Assembly (NCBI RefSeq): GCF_900105925.1 | Contig: NZ_LT629791.1 | Span: forward strand, 558,001-622,000 | Source of the DNA: Jiangella alkaliphila | GTDB lineage: Bacteria; Actinomycetota; Actinomycetes; Jiangellales; Jiangellaceae | DNA: 64,000 nucleotides | Direction: 5' to 3' | In this document: piece after piece, positions 1 through 9,401 of the stretch | Layout of the letters: each line of letters begins with the position of its first letter | Position numbering within the stretch: the stretch's first letter is position 1 | Translations under genes and position numbers: made by a program | The notes under the pieces: generated by a model | The model's database searches: none | Told to the model about the DNA's origin: nothing | The model's input: only the letters and a program-made list of their open reading frames with translations

Positions 1-2134
1 GCTCGCCGGCGTACTCGTTGTTGAGGTCGGTGTAGCCGGCGTCGTACAGCGCCTGCATCGGGTTCTCGCCGCTGTAGGCGTTGAAGTCGCCGAGCAGGAA
101 CGCGTCGTCGGTCCCGGTGGCCGCCGCACGCTCGTCGGCGAACTCCGCCAAGGCCTGCGCCTGCGCCGTCCGGTCCGCGTCGAAGCAGCCCTCCGGCAGG
201 TCGCCGCACTCGCCGCCCTTGGACTTGAAGTGGTTGACGATCGCGTTGAACTCCCAGCCGCCGTCGAGCGCCCGGAACTCCTGCGCCAGCGGCTCGCGGG
301 CGTTGTGGAAGGCCGGGTGGTCGATGAGGATGACCGACTCGCCCACCGGCTCGACGTTCGCCGTCCGGTAGATGAACGCGGTGCGAATGACGTCCTCTGA
401 CGACGGCAGCTGCGCCGGCGACGGCACGTAGCCCCAGGTGCCCGGGCCGGCGTCCTCGTTGAGCGCGTCGACCAGCGTGGCCAGGGCGACGTCGCGGTCC
501 TGGCCGAACGCGGCGGAGTTCTCGATCTCCTGCAGCGAGACGACGTCGGCGCCGAGGCCGTTGATCGCCGCGACGATCTTCGCCTCCTGCCGGTCGAAGC
601 TCACCTCGTCCCACGCGCCGCGGGCGTCGCAGCCGCCCGAGACCGTGAGCGGGTTGCCGGCGCGGTCGGTGAACGCCTCGCAGCCGGGGACGTCGACGCC
701 CAGCGTGGTGAAGTAGTTCAGCACGTTGAACGCGGAGATCTGCAGGTCGCCGCCGACGTCCTGCGGTGCCGCGTTCGCCTCGCGCGTGTTGCCGGTGCCG
801 AACGTGACGACGTCAGGCGCCGGGCCGGTGACCGGCTCGGTCGGCTGGAAGTTCCACTGGAACCGGAAGTCGAAGATCATGTCGCTCTGGAACGTGGCGC
901 CGGCGCCGGTGCGGGCCGGGTCGTCGTTCGTCAGGTACGGCACCAGGCTGCTGGTCGCCGTCCGGTTGGACTGGCCGTCGTCGAGCGTGACGGCGCGGGC
1001 GGCGTTCGCGGCGACGGCCGCGTCGAACTCCGGCGTGCCGGGCAGCGCGACCTCGGTCTCCTGCACCAGCGGGCCGCCGAAGCCCAGGCCGATGGAGCCG
1101 AACGCCGTGCTGCCGAAGCCGCCCAGCTGGAAGGTGTCGGAGACGACGAAGCAGTTTGCCGGGCGGACCAGCATGCCCTCGTAGACCTCGCGGCCGGCCG
1201 CGCTCGCAGGGAGCGTGAACGGCACCGGCTTCACGGCCTCGGCCGGCTCGGTGAGCGGCTCCAGGCCGTCGGCGGGCACCTCGATCTCGGTGAGGCCGAA
1301 GTACTCGCTGACCTCGCCGGTGACGCGGACGTGGTCGCCGATCTCGACCTGCCCGACCGTCGACGGCGAGAAGACGAACACCGCGTCGGAGGCCGTCCGC
1401 GCCGCGTCGCCGCCGCTGCCCGCCGTCTGGAGGTAGTAGCCGCCGAAGCCGCCGGTCGGGTACACGGCGGTGACGACGCCGCTGGTGACGACCGTCGTGC
1501 CGACGAGCGGGGAGTCGGCGCCGGTGCCCTGGATCTCCGGGATCGTGGCCGGCTCGGGCTCCGGGTCGGGGTCAGGGTCGCCGCCGCCGTTGACGGCGCC
1601 GAAGGTGCTGGCGATCGGGCCGGTCCAGGCGTCCTGGACCTTCTGCAGCGACTGGCCGACCGGCGTGGAACTGGCCTGCGAGACGCCGATGTCGACGCTG
1701 GCCATGCCGTTCGCCGGGCCGCCGGCCGCGGTCATGCCGCCCTCGTAGGAGAGGAACTCCGCGACGGTGCCGTCGGGGCGCACGAGCGCGATGCCGTCGG
1801 GCGAGCCGTTCTGGATGCCGTCCGTCGGGTACGTCGCGACGACGACCCCCGCGGCCGGGACGGCGCCGGACAGCGTGCGCGTGTTGTAGGCCGCGTTGCC
1901 GTTGCCGTTGTAGAGGACGATCTGCCAGCCGGTCAGGTCGGTGCCCGGGTCGGCCTGGATCTCGATCGACTCGCCGGTGTCGGCGCCCGCGTTGTCGTAG
2001 TGGAGCTCGCTGATGAACGGGTCGCCTTCGGCCGCCCCGGCGGAGAGGGCGGGTACGGCCGCCAGGCTCGCGCCGGCCAGGCCGGCCGCGGCGACCGCCG
2101 CGAGCCAGCGGAGAGGACGTCTGGTCGAGTGCAT
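1..2134 (-). CDS. ExeM/NucH-family extracellular endonuclease, 3' end cut by window edge
   Basis: Secreted enzyme expected to hydrolyse extracellular DNA or RNA. The ATG at 2134 follows a GAAAGG-type ribosome site and opens a signal peptide (RRPLRWLAAVAAAGLAG, ending near ALSAGAAEG). Next comes a lamin-tail-like module (FISELHYDNAGADTGESIEI, roughly residues 35-100), then an OB-like stretch (VRVTGEVSEYFGLTEIEVP), then the endonuclease/exonuclease/phosphatase fold with VSLQEIENS, NHFKSKGGE and LLGDFNAYSGEN, the acidic and Asn/His residues typical of this fold. The frame runs off base 1, so the last catalytic His region and the C-terminus are not visible. It lies 119 bp downstream of, and in the same direction as, the 5'-nucleotidase, which suggests a shared role in nucleic-acid phosphorus salvage. 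Confidence 0.9.
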   Translation of the reverse strand, partial: MHSTRRPLRWLAAVAAAGLAGASLAAVPALSAGAAEGDPFISELHYDNAGADTGESIEIQADPGTDLTGWQIVLYNGNGNAAYNTRTLSGAVPAAGVVVATYPTDGIQNGSPDGIALVRPDGTVAEFLSYEGGMTAAGGPANGMASVDIGVSQASSTPVGQSLQKVQDAWTGPIASTFGAVNGGGDPDPDPEPEPATIPEIQGTGADSPLVGTTVVTSGVVTAVYPTGGFGGYYLQTAGSGGDAARTASDAVFVFSPSTVGQVEIGDHVRVTGEVSEYFGLTEIEVPADGLEPLTEPAEAVKPVPFTLPASAAGREVYEGMLVRPANCFVVSDTFQLGGFGSTAFGSIGLGFGGPLVQETEVALPGTPEFDAAVAANAARAVTLDDGQSNRTATSSLVPYLTNDDPARTGAGATFQSDMIFDFRFQWNFQPTEPVTGPAPDVVTFGTGNTREANAAPQDVGGDLQISAFNVLNYFTTLGVDVPGCEAFTDRAGNPLTVSGGCDARGAWDEVSFDRQEAKIVAAINGLGADVVSLQEIENSAAFGQDRDVALATLVDALNEDAGPGTWGYVPSPAQLPSSEDVIRTAFIYRTANVEPVGESVILIDHPAFHNAREPLAQEFRALDGGWEFNAIVNHFKSKGGECGDLPEGCFDADRTAQAQALAEFADERAAATGTDDAFLLGDFNAYSGENPMQALYDAGYTDLNNEYAGE

Positions 2135-2178
2135 CGGTCGTACCTTTCGGGTCGAGGGATCGGGTCCTCGGGGGTGAC

Positions 2179-2209
2179 GTGGCGCCCCGCCGGGTGGGCG
2201 GGGCGCCAC
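2179..2209 (-). terminator. Hairpin after the 5'-nucleotidase gene
   Basis: A perfect 13-bp stem (2179-2191 with 2197-2209, arm GTGGCGCCCCGCC) closes a 5-nt loop, 45 nt past the 5'-nucleotidase stop and before the nuclease start. There is no T-run, as is usual for actinomycete terminators. It may also act as an attenuator between the two genes. Confidence 0.75.
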
Positions 2210-2253
2210 GGTCGGTATGCCTCGGCCGGTGCGGCCGTCAGACGGTCGGGCGA

Positions 2254-4542
2254 TCAGGCCGCCGTGCCGCCGGTGCCGGTGCCCGTGCCGCCGCTCGCGC
2301 CCTTGCGCCGCGACAGCGCGAACAGCCCGCCGCCGAGCGCGAGGACCACGACGCCGCCGATGACCCACCAGAGCACGCCGGACGAACCGGTGTCGGGCAG
2401 CTCGTCGCCGTCGTCCGTCCCGTCGTCGGACCCGTTCTCGTCCGACCCGTTCTCGTCGGCGCCGTTGTCGGTCCCGTTCTCGTCGCCGTTCTCGTCGCCG
2501 TTGTCGTCGCCGCCGTCCTCGGTGCCGTTCTCGTCGCCGGTGCTCGAGGTATCGACGGTGATCGGGACCGTGAACACGGTCGAGTCCATGCTGACCACGA
2601 GCTCGACCTGCGTCGGGCCCAGATCGGCGGGAGCGGCGTCCGCCGGGATCGTCAACGTGGCGCGGCCCCGACCGACCTCGTCGGTGGTGTCGACGATGGT
2701 CGAGCTGACCACGAACGTCCAGAACTCATCGTTGAGCGACACCCTCCCGTGCTCGGAGATCGACTCGGGCGTGCTGAACATCAGCGAGGAGAACTGGATC
2801 TCTACCTCGTCACCAGGCCGGTAGACGGCGTTGGGGTCCGAGACCCAATGGACACCGACGGCCCGCTGGGCGTAGTCAGGCATGACGGGCGAGTTCTCGG
2901 CCAGGTAGTCGACCATGGCCTCCAGGTCGACCTGGCCGGTGTCGGTCGGGTCAGAGCCCTGGGCAAGGGTGGCGAAGTTGTCGCCGCCGGCGGCAAGGAA
3001 CGAGTTCACCACGACGCGGTACTCGCCGTCCGGGTCGAGTGGCTCGTCGTTCAGCGTGACCGATGTGATGCGCTCGCCCGCCGGTGCCTGCGGGTCGTAG
3101 GTGTAGAAGAGGCCCGCGGACGCGCCGAGCTTGAGGAACGGCCGCGAGGCGCCCGCCGGCTGCCACTGTTCCTCCAGTACCTGGACGATCTGCGTACCGG
3201 TGAGCGTCGTCGTCACCAGTGTGTTGGCGAACGGCTGCACCTCGGCGGCGTCCTTGTACGTGATGATGACGTCTTCGAGATTAGCCCGTAGGCCGCCGGG
3301 GTTCATGAACGCGAGCTGCGCCTCGGGGTCGGTCACCTGTGCGGCCGCGAGCTGGACGTCCGCAACGAAGTTGCCGAGTGTCGACTCGCCGCCGCGGTTC
3401 TCCGAGCCGTCGGACTGTACGGCACGCCGGAACGCAGCGTTCGCCACACCGAGCTCTTCGGCACCGAGCACCTCGGCGTTCGCCACCGCGTCGTCGACGA
3501 TGCCCTGGACGACATCGTCCGGCGCGAACTCCGGGTTCGGTTCCCACTCACCCTCGCTGTTCTGGATGGTCAGCGGGATGATCTCGGACTCGACGCCGGT
3601 GATCTCACCGGTCGTGGTCTCGACGGTGAACGAGAGGTCGTTGAGGTTGTAGCCATACTGACCAGCGCTGACGACCGGACGGCCGAAGTCGCGGTCAGTC
3701 CAGCCCGGCACCTCGATCTCGTGGTCATACGCGAGGTGCGTGTGACCCGAGATGATCGCGTCGACATTGTCGTTGACGCCGGTCACGATGCGGCCGAAGT
3801 CGCTGTCCGGATCGGTCGCGGACTCGATCTCGGTGGTGGCCGCGCCCTCGTGCACCAGCAGGACGACGATGTCGGCGCCGTCGGCCTTCAGCTCGTCGGC
3901 GGAGTCGTTCGTGGCCTCGACGATGTCGCCGACCTCGAGCGCCGCGATGCCACTCGGGCTGACCAGCTCGGGCAGGTGCTCGGTGACGGCGCCCACGAAG
4001 CCGACCGTCACGCCGCCGACCTCGGCGGTCCACGTGGGCGCCAGCTCCGTGTCGGACTCGCAGCCGGTGTCGGCGCCGTCGCGAACGGTGACGTTGGCAC
4101 CGATGTACTGCCAGGGCTCACGGCCGTGCTCGACGGCCTTCTGCTCGATGAACGGAATGACACGGTCGACGAGGTCGCAGTAGCCCTGGTCGAACTCGTG
4201 GTTGCCGACGGCGCTGACGTCGAGGCCGGCCGCCGTCAGTGCGTCGAGGGTCGGGTGGTCCTGGTCGACGAACGAGGTGAACGTCGATGCGCCGATGAGG
4301 TCACCGGCGGCGGCGAAGACTGTATTCGGATTCTCGGCCCGGAGGGTGTCGACCGCGCCGGCAAGAACCGCGGCGCCGGCCGCCTGGCCGTCCGCCTCGA
4401 GACGGCCGTGGAAGTCGTTGATGCCGAGAACGTCGATCTGGACCTCGGCAGCTTGCGCGGGGACGGCGGTGAGCCCGACCCCGGCCAGTCCCAGGGCGGC
4501 TGCGGCACCCAGGGCACGGTTGAAACGCCTGTTCAGGCGCAT
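2254..4542 (-). CDS. Cell-wall-anchored 5'-nucleotidase / metallophosphatase (762 aa)
   Basis: Surface 5'-nucleotidase (UshA/YfkN-like) that would release nucleosides and phosphate from nucleotides. The frame is open further upstream, but the ATG at 4542 follows a G-rich ribosome site (TAGGGGGTAG) and begins a signal peptide (MRLNRRFNRALGAAAALG, cleaved near PAQAAE). The N-terminal metallophosphatase carries INDFHGRLE, AAGDLIGAS, VGNHEFDQG and ISGHTHLAY, which supply the two-metal site. A 5_nucleotid_C domain follows (VNSFLAAGGDNF). The C-terminus has a roughly 50-residue Asp/Glu/Asn/Gly linker, then LPDTG, a hydrophobic helix and RRK: a class-type sortase signal. A long acidic linker of this kind would span the peptidoglycan. 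Confidence 0.93.
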   Translation of the reverse strand: MRLNRRFNRALGAAAALGLAGVGLTAVPAQAAEVQIDVLGINDFHGRLEADGQAAGAAVLAGAVDTLRAENPNTVFAAAGDLIGASTFTSFVDQDHPTLDALTAAGLDVSAVGNHEFDQGYCDLVDRVIPFIEQKAVEHGREPWQYIGANVTVRDGADTGCESDTELAPTWTAEVGGVTVGFVGAVTEHLPELVSPSGIAALEVGDIVEATNDSADELKADGADIVVLLVHEGAATTEIESATDPDSDFGRIVTGVNDNVDAIISGHTHLAYDHEIEVPGWTDRDFGRPVVSAGQYGYNLNDLSFTVETTTGEITGVESEIIPLTIQNSEGEWEPNPEFAPDDVVQGIVDDAVANAEVLGAEELGVANAAFRRAVQSDGSENRGGESTLGNFVADVQLAAAQVTDPEAQLAFMNPGGLRANLEDVIITYKDAAEVQPFANTLVTTTLTGTQIVQVLEEQWQPAGASRPFLKLGASAGLFYTYDPQAPAGERITSVTLNDEPLDPDGEYRVVVNSFLAAGGDNFATLAQGSDPTDTGQVDLEAMVDYLAENSPVMPDYAQRAVGVHWVSDPNAVYRPGDEVEIQFSSLMFSTPESISEHGRVSLNDEFWTFVVSSTIVDTTDEVGRGRATLTIPADAAPADLGPTQVELVVSMDSTVFTVPITVDTSSTGDENGTEDGGDDNGDENGDENGTDNGADENGSDENGSDDGTDDGDELPDTGSSGVLWWVIGGVVVLALGGGLFALSRRKGASGGTGTGTGGTAA

Positions 4543-4705
4543 ATTTCTACCCCCTACATGGCAGATTGACGGCGGCGACGCTATCTCCGCCGAGTGAACG
4601 GAGGGCATACACCACGGCACAGGCTGGTCGCGACCTCGGCCGGTCGTCAACAGCTCTGGGAGCCGAAACGCATTCGTGACAACCTGTCGGTGCGCTCGGT
4701 GATGG

Positions 4706-5710
4706 TCAGCGGGCGGACGACTCGCGCACGATCAGCTCGGGCTCGAACACGACCTGCCGGTGTTCGTGGTCGGCCTCCATCGTCTCGGCGAGCAGCAGCT
4801 CCGCCGCCGTCCGGCCGAGCTGCTGGCGCGGCTGGCGCACGGACGACAGCGGCACCGCCGCGGCGGCCGCGAAGTCGATGTCGTCGTAGCCGACGATCGC
4901 GACGTCGTCCGGCACCCGCAGCCCCGCGTGCGTCAGCGCCTGCAGCACGCCGAGCGCCAGCAGGTCGTTGGCGCAGAACACCGCCGACGGCAGCGCGTCG
5001 CGGCCAGCGGCGGCCAGCCGGTCCCCCGCCGCCCGCCCCGCCGCCACGTTGAGCGCCGGCGTCGTCAGGACGGTCAGCTCGACGTCGTCGTGCGCCGACG
5101 CGACGGCCGACACACCCTCGTACCGTTCCTGGACCTGCCGCAACGTCAGCGGCCCGCCGACGAACTGGATCGAGCGGTGCCCGGACTCGATCAGGTGGGT
5201 CGCCGCGAGCCGGCCGCCCAGCACGTCGTCGACGGCGACGGAGCACTCGACCGCGGGGTCGCCGCGCCGGTCGAACAGCACGACCGGGATGCCGCGGTCG
5301 CGCAGCGCGGCGATGCGGCCGTCGGTGTCGATCGGGTTGATCAGCACGCCCTGTACCCGCATCTCGGCGAGCAGGTCGAGGTGCGAGGCCTCCTTGATCG
5401 GGTCCTCGTCGGTGTTGCACAGGATCACGGCGAGGCCGTGCTGGTTGGCGGTGTCCTCGACGCCGCGGGCGACGTCGGTGAAGAACGGGTTCGCGACGTC
5501 CAACACGACGAGGCCGAGGGTGCGGCTGCGGCCGACCCGCAGCTGCCGGGCGGAGTCGTTGCGGACGAAGCCCAGCTCGGCGATGGCGGCGTAGACGCGC
5601 TCGCGGGTCGGCTCGGCGACCAGCTCGGGCCGGTTCAGGACGTTCGACACCGTGCCCACCGACACGCCGGCCCGCACCGCCACCTCGCGGATGTTCGGGG
5701 CTGCTGCCAT
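4706..5710 (-). CDS. LacI-family transcriptional regulator, likely of rhamnose genes (334 aa)
   Basis: Sugar-responsive repressor. The N-terminal helix-turn-helix (IREVAVRAGVSVGTVSNVLN, residues 6-25) and hinge region are typical of LacI proteins. Residues 60-330 form the periplasmic-binding-protein-like effector domain (TLGLVVLDVANPFFTDVARG; final section VAIVGYDDIDFAAAAAVPL). It is divergent from rhaI with a 126-bp gap that contains a CG-centred palindrome at 5800-5811, so it most likely controls the rhamnose operon, and possibly itself. The effector, L-rhamnose or a derivative, is inferred from context only. Confidence 0.9.
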   Translation of the reverse strand: MAAAPNIREVAVRAGVSVGTVSNVLNRPELVAEPTRERVYAAIAELGFVRNDSARQLRVGRSRTLGLVVLDVANPFFTDVARGVEDTANQHGLAVILCNTDEDPIKEASHLDLLAEMRVQGVLINPIDTDGRIAALRDRGIPVVLFDRRGDPAVECSVAVDDVLGGRLAATHLIESGHRSIQFVGGPLTLRQVQERYEGVSAVASAHDDVELTVLTTPALNVAAGRAAGDRLAAAGRDALPSAVFCANDLLALGVLQALTHAGLRVPDDVAIVGYDDIDFAAAAAVPLSSVRQPRQQLGRTAAELLLAETMEADHEHRQVVFEPELIVRESSAR

Positions 5711-5799
5711 CGCCGCAGCTTACCGGCTGGCCAGCGGGTCGAGCGGGCGCCCGGCCGGTTGACGTGCCACAGCCGGACCGCGTAGCTTGACGGAAAAGA

Positions 5800-5811
5800 T
5801 GAATCGGTTCA
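5800..5811. promoter_or_regulatory. LacI-type operator TGAATCGGTTCA before rhaI
   Basis: A near-perfect palindrome with arms TGAA/TTCA and the CG centre characteristic of LacI-family sites sits 25 bp before the rhaI start. A TTGACG hexamer at 5787-5792 could be a -35 box, which would put the operator in the spacer/-10 region and allow simple repression. No clear -10 is seen. Confidence 0.65.
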
Positions 5812-5836
5812 AACGCCGCCCGCTGGAGGCAGCACG

Positions 5837-7003
5837 ATGAGAAGTCACGACGAGGTGAAGGCGGCGGTCCGCGGACTCGGCGTCGAGACGGCGTCCTGGG
5901 CGTTCGGCAACTCGGGCACCAGGTTCAAGGTCTTCGGCCAGCCCGGTGTGCCGCGCGACCCGTTCGAGAAGATCGCCGACGCCGCGCAGGCGCACCGCTA
6001 CACCGGCTCGGCGCCGCGGGTCTCGCTGCACATCCCCTGGGACCTGGTCGACGATTTCGCCGCGCTGGCCGCGCACGCACGCGACCTCGGCGTCGAGATC
6101 GGCGCCATCAACAGCAACGTCTTCCAGGACGACGACTACAAGCTCGGCTCGCTGGCCAACCCCGACCCCACGGTTCGCGCGAAGGCCGTCGCCCATCACC
6201 TGCAGTGCATCGACGTCCTGCGCGCCACCGGCTCGAATGACCTGAAGATCTGGCTGGCCGACGGCCTCAACTACCCCGGCCAGGACTCCCTGCGCGACCG
6301 CCAGGAACGGCTGGCCGAGTCGCTGGGCACCATCTACGCCGCGCTCGACGACGACCACCGCCTGCTGCTCGAGTACAAGTTCTTCGAGCCGGCGTTCTAC
6401 TCCACCGACATCCCCGACTGGGGGACGTCGCTGACGCACTGCCTGGCGCTGGGCGAGCGCGCGCAGGTCGTCCTCGACACCGGCCACCACGCGCCGGGCA
6501 CGAACATCGAGTTCATCGTCATGATGCTGCTGCGTGCCGGCCGGCTCGGCGCGTTCGACTTCAACTCCCGGTTCTACGCCGACGACGACCTCATGGTCGG
6601 CGCCGCCGACCCGTTCCAGCTGTTCCGCATCCTGCACGAGATCGTCAGCCAGGACGCGCACCGGCCCGAGTCGCGGGTCAACTTCATGCTCGACCAGTGC
6701 CACAACATCGAGCCGAAGATCCCGGCGGTCATCCGCTCGGTGCTCAACGTCCAGGAGGCGCTGGCCAAGGCGCTGCTGGTCGACGCCGACGCGCTGGCGA
6801 AGGCGCAGGCCGAGGGCGACGTGCTCGGCGCCAACGCGGTGGTGATGGACGCCTACAACACCGACGTCCGCCCGCTGCTGGCCGAGCTGCGCGAGGACCA
6901 CGGCCTCGACCCCGACCCGATCGCCGCCTACCAGCGCTCCGGCTACTTCGAGACGATCAGCGCCGAGCGGGCCGGCGGCGCCCAGGCCGGCTGGGGAGCC
7001 TGA
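5837..7003 (+). CDS. rhaI: L-rhamnose isomerase, Gram-positive/Pseudomonas type (388 aa)
   Basis: Interconverts L-rhamnose and L-rhamnulose, the first intracellular step of the pathway. It is a TIM-barrel protein of the xylose-isomerase-like fold. LLEYKFFEPAFYSTDIP (Glu near residue 179), VVLDTGHHAPGTNIE (Asp near 214) and FDFNSRFYADDDLM hold the expected metal ligands. Length and motifs fit the RhaI subfamily found in Streptomyces and Pseudomonas stutzeri rather than E. coli RhaA. A GGAGG site precedes ATG 5837. It is first gene of a tightly packed operon, with rhaM starting 3 nt after its stop. Confidence 0.95.
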   Translation: MRSHDEVKAAVRGLGVETASWAFGNSGTRFKVFGQPGVPRDPFEKIADAAQAHRYTGSAPRVSLHIPWDLVDDFAALAAHARDLGVEIGAINSNVFQDDDYKLGSLANPDPTVRAKAVAHHLQCIDVLRATGSNDLKIWLADGLNYPGQDSLRDRQERLAESLGTIYAALDDDHRLLLEYKFFEPAFYSTDIPDWGTSLTHCLALGERAQVVLDTGHHAPGTNIEFIVMMLLRAGRLGAFDFNSRFYADDDLMVGAADPFQLFRILHEIVSQDAHRPESRVNFMLDQCHNIEPKIPAVIRSVLNVQEALAKALLVDADALAKAQAEGDVLGANAVVMDAYNTDVRPLLAELREDHGLDPDPIAAYQRSGYFETISAERAGGAQAGWGA

Positions 7004-7005
7004 CG

Positions 7006-7368
7006 ATGCCGCGGTACTGCTTCGTCTCGCGGGTCCGCACCGACCGGCTGGACGAGTACCGTCGCCGGCATGCGGCGGTGTGGCCGGAGCTGCTGCGGGC
7101 GCTGCGCGACACCGGCTGGCGCGACTACTCGATCTTCCTCGGCGACGACGGCCTGCTGGTCGGCTGCGTCGAGGCCGACGACCTCGCCGCGTCGCAGGCG
7201 GCCATGGGCGCCACCGACGTCAATCGTCGCTGGCAGGAGGAGATGGCGCTGCTGTTCGCCGACGGTGGCAGGCCGGACGAGAACTGGCGGCTTCTCGACG
7301 AAGTGTTCAACCTCGACGACCAGCTGGCCACCGTCCCCCGAGACGCCGCCCGAGATGAGGACCGATGA
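7006..7368 (+). CDS. rhaM: L-rhamnose mutarotase (120 aa)
   Basis: Interconverts the alpha and beta anomers of L-rhamnose so the isomerase receives its preferred form. The small ferredoxin-like-fold protein shows CFVSRVRTDRLDEYRRRH, the VWPELLRALRDTGWRDYSIFL core and NRRWQEEMALLF; the conserved His, Tyr and Trp residues of RhaM are present. Family length is about 105 aa, so there is a short C-terminal extension. It starts 3 nt after rhaI and its TGA overlaps the rhaD ATG (ATGA), so it is translationally coupled. Confidence 0.92.
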   Translation: MPRYCFVSRVRTDRLDEYRRRHAAVWPELLRALRDTGWRDYSIFLGDDGLLVGCVEADDLAASQAAMGATDVNRRWQEEMALLFADGGRPDENWRLLDEVFNLDDQLATVPRDAARDEDR

Positions 7369-9401
7369 CCGACGGCACCGTGAGCGAGTTGATCGAGCGG
7401 AGTAACCGGCTGGGGTCGGATCCGCGGAACACGAACTATGCCGGTGGTAACACGTCGGCCAAGGGCAGCGCGGTGGATCCGGTGACCGGTGGTGAGGTGG
7501 AGTTGTTGTGGGTGAAGGGGTCCGGTGGTGATCTGGGCACGTTGACGGAGTCCGGGTTGGCGGTGTTGCGGCTGGACCGCATGCGCGCGCTGGTCGACGT
7601 GTATCCGGGGGTGGAGCGTGAGGACGAGATGGTCGCGGCGTTCGACTTCTGCCTGCACGGTCGCGGTGGTGCTGCTCCGTCGATCGACACCGCGATGCAC
7701 GGGCTGGTCGACGCCGCGCACGTCGACCACCTGCACCCTGATTCCGGCATCGCGCTGGCCACGGCGGCCGACGGTGAGGCGCTGACCAAGGAGTGCTTCG
7801 GGGAGAAGGTCGTGTGGGTGCCGTGGCGGCGGCCCGGCTTCCAGCTCGGGCTGGACATCGCGGCGATCAAGGCCGCGCACCCTCAGGCGGTGGGGTGCGT
7901 GCTGGGCGGGCACGGCATCACCGCGTGGGGCGCCACCTCGGCGGAGTGCGAGGCGAACTCGCTGTGGATGATCCGCACGGCGGAGGAGTTCCTGGCCGCG
8001 CGCGGCAAGCCCGACCCGTTCGGCGCTGTTGTGGACGGGTTCGGCCCGCTCCCCGAGGCGGAGCGGCGGGCGCGGGCGGCCGCGTTGGCGCCGGTGATCC
8101 GGGGGTTGGTGTCGACGGACCGGCCGCAGGTCGGGCACTTCACCGACACCGACGTGGTGCTCGAGTTCGGGTCGCGGGAGAAGCTGGCCGCGTTGGCCGG
8201 GCTGGGCACGTCGTGTCCGGACCATTTCCTGCGCACCAAGGTCCGCCCGCTGGTGCTGGACCTGCCCGCCACCGCATCGTTGGAGGAGGCGGTGGCCCGG
8301 TTGCGGGAGTTGCACGCCGCCTACCGGGAGGAGTACGCGGCCTACTACCAGCGGCATGCCACGGCGGAGAGTCCGGCGATGCGGGGTGCGGACCCGGCGA
8401 TCGTGCTGGTCCCGGGGGTGGGGATGTTCTCGTTCGGCAAGGACGCGCAGACCGCGCGCGTCGCGGGCGAGTTCTACGTCAACGCGATCAACGTGATGCG
8501 CGGCGCGGAAGCGGTGTCGACCTACGCGCCGATTCCTGAGGGGGAGAAGTTCCGCATCGAGTACTGGACACTCGAGGAGGCCAAGCTGGCGCGGATGCCG
8601 AAACCGAAGCCGCTGGCCACTCGGGTCGCGTTGGTCACCGGGGGCGGGTCGGGCATCGGGAAGGCCATCGCGCAGCGGCTGGCCGCCGAGGGCGCCTGTG
8701 TCGTGGTGGCCGACCTCAACACCGACGCGGCCGCGCAGGTGGCGGCGGGCATCGGCGGCGCCGATGTGGCCGTGCCGGTGACCGTGGACGTCACCAGTGA
8801 GGAACAGATCAAGGCGGCGTTCGAGCGGGCCGTGCTGGCCTTCGGCGGCGTCGACCTGGTGGTCAACAACGCGGGCCTGTCCATCTCCAAACCGCTGCTG
8901 GAGACCACTGCCGCCGATTGGGACCTGCAACACGACGTGATGGCCCGCGGGTCGTTCCTGGTGTCCCGCGAGGCCGCCCGGATCATGATCGACCAGGGCA
9001 TCGGTGGGGACATCATCTACATCGCCAGCAAGAACGGCGTGTTCGCCGGCCCCAACAACCTCGCCTACGGCGCCACCAAAGCCGACCAGGCCCACCAGGT
9101 CCGGCTGCTCGCGGCCGAACTGGGCGAACACGGCATCCGCGTCAACGGCATCAACCCCGACGGCGTCGTCCAAGGGTCCGGCATCTTCGCCGCCGGCTGG
9201 GGCGCCCAACGCGCCGCCGTCTACGGCGTCCCCGAGGACCAGCTCGGCGCGTTCTACGCCCAACGCACCCTGCTCAAACGCGAAGTACTACCCGAACACG
9301 TCGCCAACGCCGTCATCGCGCTCACCACCGGCGACCTGTCCCACACCACCGGCCTGCACATCCCCGTCGACGCAGGCGTCGCCGCCGCCTTCCTACGATG
9401 A
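7365..9401 (+). CDS. rhaD: Bifunctional rhamnulose-1-phosphate aldolase / short-chain alcohol dehydrogenase (678 aa)
   Basis: Splits L-rhamnulose-1-phosphate into dihydroxyacetone phosphate and L-lactaldehyde, and the fused dehydrogenase would convert the lactaldehyde. Residues 1-400 are the class II aldolase/adducin domain (NTNYAGGNTSAKG, VKGSGGDL, HLHPDSGIALAT with metal-binding His). Residues about 415-678 are an SDR with Rossmann TGGGSGIGKAIAQRL near 424 and the active-site YGATK near 568. This RhaEW-type fusion is known in Bacteroides, Bacillus and actinomycetes. It overlaps rhaM and rhaB by 4 nt each. Its first two thirds use noticeably more GGT/TTG-type codons than its neighbours. Confidence 0.95.
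   Translation: MTDGTVSELIERSNRLGSDPRNTNYAGGNTSAKGSAVDPVTGGEVELLWVKGSGGDLGTLTESGLAVLRLDRMRALVDVYPGVEREDEMVAAFDFCLHGRGGAAPSIDTAMHGLVDAAHVDHLHPDSGIALATAADGEALTKECFGEKVVWVPWRRPGFQLGLDIAAIKAAHPQAVGCVLGGHGITAWGATSAECEANSLWMIRTAEEFLAARGKPDPFGAVVDGFGPLPEAERRARAAALAPVIRGLVSTDRPQVGHFTDTDVVLEFGSREKLAALAGLGTSCPDHFLRTKVRPLVLDLPATASLEEAVARLRELHAAYREEYAAYYQRHATAESPAMRGADPAIVLVPGVGMFSFGKDAQTARVAGEFYVNAINVMRGAEAVSTYAPIPEGEKFRIEYWTLEEAKLARMPKPKPLATRVALVTGGGSGIGKAIAQRLAAEGACVVVADLNTDAAAQVAAGIGGADVAVPVTVDVTSEEQIKAAFERAVLAFGGVDLVVNNAGLSISKPLLETTAADWDLQHDVMARGSFLVSREAARIMIDQGIGGDIIYIASKNGVFAGPNNLAYGATKADQAHQVRLLAAELGEHGIRVNGINPDGVVQGSGIFAAGWGAQRAAVYGVPEDQLGAFYAQRTLLKREVLPEHVANAVIALTTGDLSHTTGLHIPVDAGVAAAFLR

Noticed and set aside
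2400-2540. Tandem GAC/GAG/AAC-rich repeats as a possible CRISPR or satellite
   Set aside because: They encode the Asp/Glu/Asn-Gly wall-spanning linker before LPDTG and have no spacer-repeat periodicity.
1331-2824. Long plus-strand open frames opposite the nuclease and nucleotidase genes
   Set aside because: They are Arg/Asp/Gly-rich frames typical of the antisense of GC-rich genes, lack motifs and ribosome sites, and lie over two well-supported minus-strand genes.
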